Assembly: GCF_000004075.3 (NCBI RefSeq)
Contig: NC_026661.2
Location: 4,774,001 to 4,838,000 of the forward strand
Reading direction: 5' to 3'
DNA length: 64,000 bases
From: Cucumis sativus
Taxonomy: Eukaryota; Streptophyta; Magnoliopsida; Cucurbitales; Cucurbitaceae
Shown: positions 14,060-27,240 of the stretch, one piece after another
Numbering within the stretch: position 1 is the stretch's first letter
How the letters are laid out: every line of letters starts with the position of its first letter
Translations under genes and position numbers: made by a program
The notes under the pieces: generated by a model
What the model was told of the DNA's origin: nothing
Seen by the model: the letters and a program-made list of their open reading frames with translations, nothing else
The model's database searches: none

Positions 14060-15599
14060 TCCGAAGGCAACCCATCAATTGTATATCGGTTTCTGTATAT
14101 ATCATTTCTTAATGTAAATTATGTAAACTTGTTCTTACAAATCATGTACAATATCTTACGTAAAATATATAATCTTAATAATTATGGCTTTGATTTATCC
14201 GTAAGTTGTGAATCTTAGAGTGAGGGATTACTATTGCTGTTTTAGTAGCACAAGAAATCAATACATCCAAATCGAACGTTTACAAAAAGCTTATATTGAA
14301 ATGCAATCACTATGAACAGAGATGATACAAATGAAAATGGGAAATAATATTGTAACTCAATTGGTAATAAGTATATTTTGTTTGAAGATTCAATTCATAA
14401 TATATAATGTAGAAGATTTGAGGGAACAAAATGTTAACTAGTGATATGAACTATAAGTAAAAGTAATAATAAGGAAAACGATTGGAAATGACGAACACGG
14501 TTTGAAAATATTTGAGACTTAAATCATCGATAGATTTGAAAATTTATAAATATTTTAGTTAATTTTACTATATTTAAAAATATTTTTTAATAAAAATAAA
14601 TAATGGATTAATTTTATAAAAAAAACCTTTTTGGATACACATACTAACTACTTCCTTCAACTTTTACAAAATTATTTATTTACTGTACACATACTCTTCT
14701 CTCAAATGCAATATTCTTTTACAGTATTTATTTTTGTTCATATATCTATATAAAAGATATTTTTTCTTTCTTCCTATTCAAAATATAAAGATATATTAAT
14801 ATAACTTTTGAAAACTTAGAGATTATTAAACCACAAATTAATTAAACGTCTACAAAAATTTTAAAATAGGTTATTTTTTAAACAAGTTTTAAGTTTAAAA
14901 TAGGTTATTTTCTAAGTTTGATTCTTTTGTAAGGAAAAAAAAAAAATTAGATCAATGTTGTGCATATTCAAGTGGATTACACTCAACTCTTCTTTACGTT
15001 AAAAACTTACTCAGTTTCATCTCTCTCTATTATTTTTAAATTACATATTATTTGATTTTGAAATATTTCCATTCAATATTGTTTGAAATAATAAACTATA
15101 TTCAATACAATTTATATTGAATTAGTCTTTTTAGAACTTAAAACTAAGATGTAATATTAGAAGGTTGTTTTGTTTGAGGTGTTCTCAAGACTTTGGTTTT
15201 CTAAAAGTTTTGTATGAATATTAACATGACTTTGGATTTTAGAGGTTGAGTTGATGGTGTATGAATATTGAGAGTGGGTTTGGTTTTGTAGTATTGAAAA
15301 TAAGTAAAAATGAGGAGGTGTATAAAAGGAAGGAACAATATTGTTGTTGTTCAGAAATGCAAACTTGAGTGTATATTTTCCCATCAAACAGAAACCACAA
15401 ATCTCACACATCACCAATGCTTCTTTTATCAAACAGAAATACAACAAAAACACTCTACAATCAACACTAACACACACTGCTCCAACCCCGACGCTCCCGA
15501 CAAAAGAGTTCCCCCACAAAATCAACAAAACCAAAACCAAAACAGATAGCAAACTCAAAATTATTTACAAATAATTGAGCTTCCTTCCATGGTGTCTCC
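14060..15599. other. Convergent intergenic region between TOR and alpha-tubulin
   Basis: Holds the two 3' untranslated regions. Downstream of the TOR stop there are AATGTAAAT/ATGTAAA-type A/T motifs (about 14110-14170) suitable for plant polyadenylation. The rest is AT-rich, with a short direct repeat of TTTAAAATAGGTTATTTT at about 14862 and 14895. The part next to tubulin (15310-15590) is A/C-rich on the plus strand and is probably tubulin 3' UTR. No further gene was seen; short open frames here are low-complexity. Confidence 0.6.
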
Positions 15600-17928
<2,329 letters not shown>

Positions 17929-17994
17929 TTATGAAGACGCCTTCTTTTGAAAGAAATGGAATGTTTCGATGGAGAATGAGGAAGAAGGAGACGC

Positions 17995-18003
17995 AATTTA
18001 TAG
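17995..18003 (-). promoter_or_regulatory. Probable TATA box of alpha-tubulin
   Basis: Minus-strand CTATAAATT about 175 nt upstream of the tubulin ATG. The position fits a leader of about 140 nt. Inferred from motif and distance only. Confidence 0.55.
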
Positions 18004-19350
18004 TTGGAAAAATTAGTGGAAGTTAACCAGGGTTAGTTAAGAGTAATTAAATTAAAAAAGAGATATAATTGGATGGTAATTAACCATGGTTAAGTTTTTA
18101 AGTATGTGATTTTGAAATTGTAACCGTTTTTCTTTTTTCTTCCTTTTCTTTGCCGCTCGAAAGGGCCCAGTGAGGTGCGAGGGAGCCGGCCTTCTTTCCT
18201 AACTTGGCTTTTAGTTGAGCCGGTCTCCACGATCAACATGTCTATTTTACCCTTATATTTCTTTTTTAGTATATGCTTATTTTAACCTTGAATTATGTAT
18301 ATTGTTTCTTAGTTATTCTAAATCTCGACTTTATATTTGGGACGACTTATATTATTTAATATGTCATCCATAACTATAAAAATACGACTTGTATGATTAT
18401 ATTAGTGAAAGCGTTGGAAGTATACATATTGTAAAACATTGAGCTAGTTGTTGATTGTAAAAAGTATATTCACATGTATGTATGTATATATATGGACTGT
18501 TATTTATTAAATAAAATACAGTTTAGTTAAGAGATTGGAGATACCTTGATTTAGATTTCAAATCATAAATTAAGTTTTTCAATAATCTTTAGAAAGATGG
18601 TTACAAAACATCAAAGAAAATACAATGATGACATTGTTTTAAAGCAAATAAATGATTAATTGAAAGTTTCTTAGATAGTATAGATATAGAAGATCAATGG
18701 GGAACTTTCTTCTCTCTCCCAAGACCCCTCACGTTGACCTAAACATATAATTTGAATTGAAAGAATATTTGTTTTATCAAGATATCATAACCTCTAGCTC
18801 TTGTTTGATATCTGTGTTTAATATAAAATCATCACATCCATACCTAGTTTAGAATCCCTCATGTTAACCTAACTCCCAGTATCATATGTAGTTGCATGAG
18901 AGTTGACACACAATATCATTATTCAGTCAATTATTGCAAAGCCATTGTGTGTTATGTATTTTGGGCACCAAATGGCATCATATGATATGCAAAATGAGAA
19001 GAAAGTGTTGAGAAATGTTAACTGTTTTATTATTACCTATGGCAGCAGAAGGAGAAGGGTATGTCTAATCTTAGACAGACGTGATATTACAAAGAATTAA
19101 ATAAGGAAGTTATAAAGAGTGGAAGAAAAACTGAGATTACAACCAAATACTATACCACATTTCTCTCGTAATATTACAACAGAGGTTACCTTTGCTAATT
19201 GTAATCATGTCCTAAAGACTTGAAAGAAGTAACAAAAGAAGAGAGGTGTTTGCTTTCGTTGATAGGATAGAGAAAGCTATGAGGCCAAAAGAATCAAAAC
19301 TATACTTCAAGTTTAGAGACAAGCATTTCTACTCCAGTGGCTTTTGTATT
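18004..19350. other. Intergenic, tubulin promoter side
   Basis: No coding sequence supported. A GC-richer patch at about 18150-18230 (GAAAGGGCCCAGTGAGG and GAGCCGGC words) lies within 350 nt of the tubulin TATA box and may be promoter-proximal. GGGCCCA-type elements are known in promoters of growth-related plant genes. The rest is AT-rich and featureless. Confidence 0.4.
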
Positions 19351-19746
19351 GGTTTAAATTCTATTTTGAAACTTAAAGACATTTCTACCTTCACGCTTTT
19401 ATTTTGATCAATAAACTTTACAACGTTTAACTACTTTAATTCCTAAATTTTGTATAGATAGTTATTTTAGTCCTCGCCACTTTTATTCATAAATCATTTT
19501 AACAAAAATCCAACTTCATTTAGAAACCAACGCAAAACATAATAGTGATGGGTGATTAGGAGCTTTTCAAACACTTATTCATTAAATTATCTACTTGTCA
19601 GATGAATTAAAAAATCAAAATAGGATTATTTATGGAAAGTGTTGGCGAGAACTAAAACACTTTTATATACGAAATTAAGAGTATAAGAATTTAAAGATCA
19701 AAATGAGATAAGCATGAAGGCTAAAGAACCAAAATAGGATTAAACC
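19351..19746. mobile_element. Foldback or MITE-like element with long imperfect terminal inverted repeats
   Basis: Left end begins GGTTTAAATTCTATTTTG. The right end, reverse-complemented, begins GGTTTAATCCTATTTTGG. The match continues inward through CCTTCACGCTTTTATTTTGATC versus CCTTCATGCTTATCTCATTTTGATC (quoted in parts), giving about 60-80 bp of imperfect inverted repeat around a roughly 250 bp core. The length of 396 bp and lack of coding suit a non-autonomous DNA element. I could not fix a target-site duplication. It lies just downstream of the SHW1-like gene. Confidence 0.6.
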
Positions 19747-19764
19747 ATATTTTATTTAAGCTAT

Positions 19765-19830
19765 ACCCTTTTCTTCTTCTTCTTCTTCTTTTTTTTTTTT
19801 TTTTCTTTTTTTTTTTTGTGGTGGTGGTGG
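19765..19830 (-). repeat. Low-complexity (CTT)n/poly(T) tract in the SHW1-like 3' UTR region
   Basis: TTC triplets followed by two T runs and a GTGGTGGTGGTGG stretch on the plus strand. On the gene strand this reads as a CACCACC run then long A tracts, starting about 50 nt after the stop codon at 19882. It may mark the polyadenylation region or a retroelement tail. Confidence 0.5.
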
Positions 19831-19881
19831 GGAGTTGTCCACTTACCTTGTGGTTTGTAAGTAGCCAAGTGATTGAAGCAT

Positions 19882-22800
19882 TCAGGATGCAGGTTGAGCA
19901 CCAGTCCAGGCATGGTGCTGATCATCATCGAGTTGTCCGAGTCTGTGGCTGCGGGTATCTTGCAGATATAAAATGCCAATCCACACTCCACGAATGATGA
20001 GTATGCTCACAAACACTGCAGTTCCAAGTGTGCATATCACCTAAGATTTCATATAGCCAAGGGAGTTAATGAAAATAGTCCTAATACAGTAATAACGAAG
20101 GAGAAAACTATGGAAATTAGGTATGATCTTCATAAAAGGAGAATTATTTTTTTCCTTTAAATGGAAGGATAACATTGTTGAGAAAATTGAAAATAGAAGA
20201 GAAGAGAGTGATGTCATGTAGAAAAATAAAAATAAAATAAACACCCTACAAGAGATTACCCAAAAAACCAGAGGGAAGAAAATCCAAAAGAAAGCAAGCA
20301 TTCAATATCCCTTATTTGACCAACCCCTCTCGATGAACGAAAAAAAGGAGAAAAGAATAGAAACGGGAAAAGAAAACATTTAAATTCCACTCCATGTCAA
20401 ACCCTCAGCTACTTACAGGACACCATTATAGTAAAAAAACTGGCAAAGAGAACTTCTTCAACAAGAATGCATTAACAAATTTGTTTTTAAATAAAAATCT
20501 CTCTCAAGAAATTACAGTCTTAATTAGTTTCAGCTTGTATGAAATTCTTTATTCTTCCCATACCAGACCCTTTTAGAACAGTCTCCCGAGGGACCTACTG
20601 TCTATGAACACCAGAAAACTCAATAGTCAATTCACACCAACAGACAAACTGTCTACAACCACTAGTAAACTCAATAACCAATCTACATCAACAGACCAGC
20701 GCTTTTCACTAGCTCTGAGAAGACAGAAAATAAAAGTCAAATACCATACAGGTTTTTTCGTTTTGTCATGTTCCGAAAACACAAGTATTTGTGTGTGTTG
20801 GAAAATAAAACCCCAAAGAAAGCTAACGTATGTCTAAGATTACTACTGGCAAGTGGCTCTGATGCATATTGTTGGATTTCCTTCAAAATTCCAGTCATAT
20901 AGACATGACTTTTCTTACTCACATCCTGCCAGCAGATATTTTAGCGTCAACTGTCTACAAGCACGAGAAAATTCAGTTGATTCACATCAATAGACTGGTA
21001 GTGAAGTTGATTCACAGCAATAGACTGGTACTTTCACTACTGATAAAAACCAAAGAAGGCTAACTGACGTTTAGGATTTAGGATTTGTTTGGTTAAAAAC
21101 AACTTAGTGAAGTGTGCACATTTATCGAGTAGCTTCACCTTTCCCTCGTTTTCTATTTTTTATGATTATCAAGAAACTCGATCTTTCTCTCTATCTCTAT
21201 TGTTCACATTTATCAACTAACCAGTGTTTTAAAATGCCCAATATGCACTAAGGCACAATGGCCCTTTGAAGCCTAGGCGCAAGGTGGAAAAAAAGGCGCA
21301 GTTTTTTTTTGTGAGGTACACTGTGTATAAGAAATAATATACATATACACACACACACTATATACATGTTTATTTACACAACCACAAAATAGATGGATAG
21401 AAATGAAACTTGTACAAAAAAAAAAAGATATATAAGAGTTAAATATTAGTCATTCAACGCCAAGATATATAAGAGTTAAATATTAGTCATTCAACACCAA
21501 GATATAGGAGAAATCTGCTGCTTCAGTTTGTACTTTAGATCAATCTTAGCCATAGGTATAAATTGTACAATGATGCTTTATTTCAAATTAGGCTAAAAAA
21601 AATAACTATATTATATTTTATATTGAACGGCAGCCAAATTTGTGTTTTAAGGGAATTGTCAAAAAAGAAGCTCAAAGAGGTGCACTAATCCTCAATGCGC
21701 CTCGCCTAGGGGCCAAACAGTCCCTGAGTTCACTTTTAACCATATGAAGATTCTTACTAGAACCCTGTAAATGACGGGACGGCCATCAATCTGAATATTT
21801 CGTTAATTTACAGATACTTGCCAGTTTCAAAAAGTTTTCTGATGACAAGATTGGTTCACAACTTGGTGTGTTATTGGAGAATTAACACAGAAACAAGAAA
21901 TCTGGGTATTTTTTATTAATATTCTGGAATAAAAATAATAACAGCTATTATTTATACTACAACAAGTCAAAGGTGACCTATCACCTTTTCAACAAGTCAA
22001 AGAGTGTCTAAAATCCAGTCCAGTAGATAGTAGGCAATTAACAACTAATTAAGCAACTAAATACATCACAACTGTTCATAAGAAATGGAGATTGTTTATG
22101 AGGTGGATTCGGTATCAAAACATATATTGGAGTTGGAGTTAGCCCATGGAACCAGCAATACTAAAGGAGTTGCAAAGAGACTCTTATCAACAAGCAATAG
22201 TTACAAATATCTTGTGGAGGGAACTTCAAGATGGAAAAAAAAAACTCTAACGCTCTAACATTAAACCAATTGAATTTGCTGACTATCAGAAAGTATGACT
22301 ACAGATGAGGCCATTGAATAGCTTCTTCCAACAATTAGAAGCATAAGACATCTCTTTTCTTTTTTTTTTTCGGTTGATACGTTTGCCATGCACAAGCAAA
22401 GCGTCATAACAATTCCATCTCCAAAATTAAGGTTAAATTTCGAACACAAATTTCTCCTTTGCAATGAAAAGCTTACAACTACCTATATTGCTGAGGAAAC
22501 AAATCCATGTGGAAATACCAAAGGAAAGCATTAAAAATGGCTAAATTTCAAAGCATTTACCTCAAGAAATGCTTTCAAAACCCACAAAAACGCCAGCATT
22601 AGCACCCCATTAACAGAAAATGCCACCTGGAAAAACAAGTACTGATACACAATAAACCAACAACAAAACAGGCAGAAAAAAAAAATCAACGATTAAGCTC
22701 GTAGCTGAATAAACTTTACCAGTTTAGTAGGGATGGATGGAGGAAGAACCGATCTCACAGCCTTCCGAGCTCGCCTCGATGATTTCCTAAAAATATTCTC

Positions 22801-23182
22801 AACAAAACGAACCAACAGATCCAAACTTCTATCCTCTTCGTCCTCCTCATCTTCGTCCTCCTCCTCCTCCTCCTCCTCCTCTCCACCAATTAAGTCGAAA
22901 TCGGAGCGGTTCCAATTACGCCGATCGTCCACAAAATTATCAACTCCCTGGAAGTTAATCGAGCAAATTAAGAACAAAAACACAGGAAAAAAAGATGAAT
23001 AGATGGGAAGAGAAATCAAAATGGACCTGAGAGAAATTGGAGGTTCTTCTGGTAGCCCGAAGGAGCGTGTAGGAAATATGGATAGGATGAGAAAGAAGCG
23101 AGGTTGGAGAAGTTGAAAATGGCAGTTGAGATTGAGGAATGGAGAAAAGGGACGGCGGTGAAAGAACGGCAGGTAAGGACAT
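19882..23182 (-). CDS. SHW1: SHW1-like protein (SHORT HYPOCOTYL IN WHITE LIGHT 1 family), predicted plastid or membrane protein
   Basis: Exons in transcript order are 23182-23027, 22947-22720, 22626-22561 and 20040-19882, all phase 0 and GT-AG. Total 609 nt, 202 residues. Residues 1-52 are Ser/Pro/Thr-rich and positively charged at the end, like a transit peptide. Residues 53-128 carry NRSDFDLIGG, a Glu/Asp run and a basic helix ARKAVRSVLP. Residues 129-176 form two hydrophobic segments (FSVNGVLMLAFLWVLKAF; GTAVFVSILIIRGVWIGIL). The tail is hydrophilic and ends GAQPAS. I match this to SHW1, described in Arabidopsis as a Ser-Arg-Asp-rich negative regulator of light responses; the match is from memory. 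The third intron is 2520 bp and repeat-filled. The acid run is encoded by a CTC/CTT microsatellite and may vary in length. Divergent from the RsmE gene. Confidence 0.75.
20598..21075. repeat. Duplicated block with about 51 bp units in SHW1-like intron 3
   Basis: Units beginning CTGTCTA..ACACCAG.AAACTCA at 20598 and 20649 are tandem at 51 bp spacing. A third related unit begins at 20951 (CTGTCTACAAGCACGAGAAA), with a partial fourth (GTTGATTCACAGCAATAGAC) at about 21006. Sequences that follow the second and fourth units are also alike (CCAAAGAAAGCTAACGT at about 20814 versus CCAAAGAAGGCTAACTG at about 21051). A larger segment containing the unit was therefore copied, then diverged. Confidence 0.6.
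21085..21225. repeat. Dispersed repeat, copy c (ACAACTT/ACATTTATCGA family)
   Basis: In SHW1-like intron 3. Shares GTGTGCACATTTATCGAGTAGCTTCACCTT (in parts) and a following TTTTCTATTTTTTA segment with the copies in TOR introns at 6360 and 13090. It immediately precedes another repeat starting at about 21224. Confidence 0.45.
21224..21716. mobile_element. Possible MITE with GGCCC..CCTAGGCG inverted ends
   Basis: The left part carries GGCCCTTTGAAGCCTAGGCGC (in parts, 21260-21280). The right part, reverse-complemented, reads GGCCCCTAGGCGAGGCGC (about 21697-21714). The CCTAGGCGC/AAGGCGC words resemble the ends of a common class of short plant DNA elements. The interior is non-coding. The inverted match is short and imperfect, so class and borders are tentative. 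Confidence 0.4.
21426..21505. repeat. 37 bp tandem duplication in SHW1-like intron 3
   Basis: A 37 bp unit starting AGATATATAAGAGTTAAATA occurs at 21426 and 21463, nearly identical (GC versus AC near the end). The first seven bases of a third copy follow. Confidence 0.85.
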
Positions 23183-24188
23183 AGTCAGTTGTTGAAGAAG
23201 AAAGAGTAGTTTACGGGCTCAGGTGATTTTGTTTGTTGTTCGAAAGGATGAAGCAGTTTTAGAATTACTTATACATAATTTCTCATTCACAATTTGGATT
23301 CTATTATATGTTTTCATATTTCAACTCCAATTCTTTTTTACATACATACATATATATTTCATGCATAATCATATATTAACTAACAATAATATGTGATCTT
23401 ATCAACTCAATTAGAAAATATGTATTTTGTAATGTACTATATATTGGTAAGGAGGAGATGGAGAGTGATAGCTTGAAGATACCAAAGAACTTGTTTGGAG
23501 AGTAGTCTACTGAATAACAACTCTTACGTAGTGGTAAATCTCGGATGGTTCTTCTATTCGAGCAAAAATGACTTGATCTTTTCTTCAAATATCTGATTCA
23601 TTAGCCACTAATAGTTATTAGAAAAGTAACTATGGAGACACGCACAAGGAAACTCTTGAACTCGTCTAGAGAATAGGTTTTCCTTGCCTTGCCTCGTGTA
23701 GTAGGAGTCTTCTTTACCCACATTTTTCTATTATTGTAGTGCGACTTATTTACTAATTTTAATAATGTACTGTTTTTTTAAAGTATATCTTTTTAGTTTA
23801 AAAGTTTTTAAAAGTAGATTTAAAAGGTTTTAGAAGATTTTTTAAAATAATTTGATGAAAGAAATTTTTTAAAAATAACAAAATAAATTAAAATATTTAC
23901 AAGCTATAGATTCTATCACTATAGTATATTAATGACTATTTGTGACATAATTTGGTCTTCTAAATATTTTGTAAAATATTTTATTTTTGAAAATTTTTCT
24001 TTTATGAAATTTAAAATTAACGAAAAGAAACGATTTTTAAAATAATATGATTTAAAAAAAATTAAATATAATTATTTAAAAGAAATATATTTTCATGGAA
24101 AGATAGGGAATAAAAAGGTAAATTTTAATTTGTTGTAATATTAGTGCAGCGAGTCTTGTAAGGCTTTCTCCACCAGCGGCAAATCCTC
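23183..24188. promoter_or_regulatory. Divergent intergenic region (SHW1-like and RsmE promoters)
   Basis: About 1.0 kb separates two start codons on opposite strands, so both promoters must lie here. The central part (23740-24120) is extremely AT-rich. No coding sequence, and no single TATA box could be chosen with confidence. Confidence 0.55.
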
Positions 24189-27084
24189 ATGTTCCATAGT
24201 TGTTGTTCTTCCCAAATGCGAACTATAGGAGCATTTCGACCTCAATTGACACAGTTATTGAACCCCTCATGTTTCAGAAGCTTCAAAGTTAGAGCTCTCT
24301 CCTCTTCATCTCTGCCCTCCTCGAACCAGTCTCGCGGTGGCCTTCCTCGCTTCTTCTCCCAAGTTCTACCTTCTTATAAGGCAATCCCTCTTTTTGTTTT
24401 GTTTGTTTTTTTTTTTTTTTTTCAATTACTAAGTTTTTATACGATTGAAAATTGTGTATGAGATGGGGTTGTGTTAGTTTTGGATGGGGCTGTCGATTTG
24501 AATGGATTGTTATTAATTTTTTCCTTTTTGGTTTAAGTGGAATGTTGATGACTCTGAATTTTGGAAGACAGAGTGTTGTCATTATGAGTGGGGTTTGATT
24601 TAATCCATTAAATGTTAGTTATGGAGCTTTGTGTTCTTGGGAAAACTTGGAATGCTTTCGATATTTTGTCGTGGGGAGTTGGTATCTATGAACTGAACCT
24701 ATGAGATGGATAATGGCATTTACTATGATGAAATTGGATGGGATGGGATGGGATGGATGATTATTTTCCTAGTGGCATTTCTATTGATCTCTTCAAGTAA
24801 GTCTTAGGAATTTTTCATGTAATGATAGTAGAGGGAAGTTTAACTACATTGTGTAATGTCATGCTGTAGTAAGCTTAATGCATTACTTGATTTGATAGTT
24901 TTGTAAAGTTAGATTGTGGAAATGGAACTGCTCTCATATCATATGCTTCATCATTATCCAGGGTGATGTTATTCGTCTAGAAGGTGATGAAGTCTGGCAT
25001 ATGACTAAAGTATTGAGGTTGAAAACTGATGATAGGTACTACTTCTAATAGTCAACAGCAAAACCGTTTGTTATTATCTAGACATATGGGTTACTGGGTG
25101 GATTCTTTTCTCTATTTATATGTTTGTTATCTTTATGATAATTGGATGTAAATTCAAGGGTGGAGCTGTTCAATGGAAATGGAGGTTTAGTTGAAGGGAG
25201 CATAAAGAACATTCGTGTCAATGGACTTGAGATTCTGGCTATGGAAGAACCAAAATCTGTTTTACCTCAAAGCACACAATGGCATGTATTTGCAGCATGC
25301 GGTAAGATTCTTATGAGGAATCATTAAACTGTTACTGCATCTTTTATTCTTTGGCATGGAAATTAACTGCCTTTGTTTAGGTACTCTAAAGGGCGGTCGT
25401 GCTGATTGGCTTGTTGAAAAATGTACGGTGAGTAAATGTAGACTAAGGTGATGCAAAATAAAAAATTTTGCTTCCTAATTTTCTTGCTGCCTTTTCTCTT
25501 TATTTAGGAACTGGGTGCTAGCAGTGTAACTCCTCTGCTAACAGAACGTTGCCCTACCATATCTGATAACCGGGTACAAAGATTTGAACGTATCGCATTG
25601 GCAGCAACTAAACAATGTGAGTCATTATTCAAGTTAAGTTTCTTTGCCTTTGGAGTGGGAATTTGAGACATTTCAATCTGGTTTGTTGCTTGACGTCTAA
25701 TTACGTTTGGAAAATTTACGCAACCTTCATTGCAGGTCAAAGACTGCACCAAATGAATCTGAATTCTCCCTTGAAAATTGATGGTCTTTTGCCCTTTGTG
25801 AGTTGCAATCCAACTTTTCCCTTGTGCTAATAAACAAAATCATAAAAGAATCACGATTCATGTACATTTGCGATATAGAATTAAGCATATTTCTTCAACA
25901 AATGGTCAAGTACTTCCTGTACTAGTGATTAGGTGAAATGGTTTCATTTTCCATGGTTTTCTTGAAATTTTCAACATTCTGAGATTCAAGGTTGTATATC
26001 CATCTTAAAAGTAATTCATTATAATGTCCACTTGATGTGGCCTTTTTCATAAACGATTATTCTATTCTTTTAGTAATTATGTTAATAAATGATAAGCAAC
26101 TGAGACATATTGATACAGAGGAGAAAAGCAGCCTAGGAACCGGAATCCTGGCCTGAAGAAAATACAAAAGAATTGCATAGCATTTTATACTACAAATTCT
26201 TCTCTTTAACTTAATTTCATAATCGCTTTGGTTTTATTTTGTTCCCTGTAGATTAATGAAACGAAGCTATCTTTTGTAGCAGTTGCAGAAGCGACGCCGC
26301 TTGTAAGTGCATTAGCTTCAACAAAAATAGAGTCTGGTGGGCTTTTAGTTATCGGACCTGAAGGAGGTATATTTTATATTGTACTTCTGCTTTTTCAAGA
26401 TGAGTGCAATTTTGCTACAATATTAATAAGTGGTTTTTAGTGTAGTTAGTGTTTCAACATTCTAATGAAGAGGCATATTAAAGTCTTACAAATTTCAGCA
26501 TTCTGTGATCTGTCGTGAATAGCATTTTTTTAAAAAACATTGTGATGGATTTAAATGTCCATCAGTATGTCAAAATTTTGGCTGTGGTGGATGTATTTGT
26601 CGTCAAACTAATCTACCCAAGAAATAGAGTAATAGCTCATATACTTCATACTTTTTACCAGGAAATAGGAATTTTATCGTGCATGGAAAATTACCTATCT
26701 TATCTATTGTTAATTGTCCACCTACGGAATAATAATCCGTGGAAAGCAGTGGCTAATGTAATGCAAACAATTGTTTGGGGTACCAGATCATTTTAATATT
26801 GTTAGTGACATTAACTAGTACTTGAATGATATTTCCCCTTCATGCTGGAGAATATCAAGAAATCCTTTACTTCTCTTCATCCAGTGCCATGCCGTTCTTT
26901 TTTTCTTCATCTTTTCCCCCTTTTTTATTCTTCAGACTTCACCGAGAAAGAGGTGAACATGATGAAAGAAGCTGGAGCAATTGCAGTTGGTCTTGGCCCT
27001 TATCGACTTCGTGTTGAAACTGCAACAGTCGCAATCTTATCAACCCTCATGTTATGGTCTGACTCAAAAAGTTCCAACTGTTAA
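24189..27084 (+). CDS. rsmE: RsmE-family 16S rRNA (uracil-N3) methyltransferase, predicted organellar
   Basis: SPOUT-type SAM-dependent enzyme. Bacterial RsmE methylates N3 of U1498 in small-subunit rRNA; a plastid or mitochondrial ribosome role is inferred. Exons: 24189-24380, 24962-25035, 25159-25301, 25381-25427, 25508-25616, 25736-25797, 26252-26366, 26936-27084; 891 nt, 296 residues. The alternative ATG at 24216 gives 287 residues. Residues 1-50 are Ser/Arg-rich, like a targeting peptide. Then come LPRFF (52-56, the usual RsmE start), GDVIRLEGDEVWHMTKVLRLK, ELFNGNG, DWLVEKCTELG, and LVIGPEGDFTEKE with GPEG at 244-247. LGPYRLRVETA (267-277) is the knotted SAM-binding end. The first intron appears to use a GC donor (AAG|GCAATC at 24381); the other introns are GT-AG. 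Complete by the length usual for the family plus a leader. Confidence 0.92.
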
Positions 27085-27112
27085 TCTTCCTTTCAGGTTA
27101 GCCGTCGACCAT

Positions 27113-27240
27113 CATATATTTCTGTATTGATAAATCAGATTTTCCTGCAATCTTTATTTAGTTTATTTTACTTCGACATATATTTCTGTATTGATAAATC
27201 AGATTTTCCTGCAATCTTTATTTAGTTTATTTTACTTCGA
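27113..27240. repeat. 64 bp perfect tandem duplication downstream of RsmE
   Basis: Two adjacent copies of a 64 bp unit beginning CATATATTTCTGTATTGATA, at 27113-27176 and 27177-27240. I see no mismatch. The perfect identity in non-coding DNA suggests a recent event. It begins 29 nt after the RsmE stop and may lie in the 3' UTR. Confidence 0.9.

Noticed and set aside
15310-15574. Open frames near the tubulin 3' end on both strands
   Set aside because: Composition reflects an A/C-rich 3' UTR; frames are Thr/Asn/Gln repeats with no family signal.
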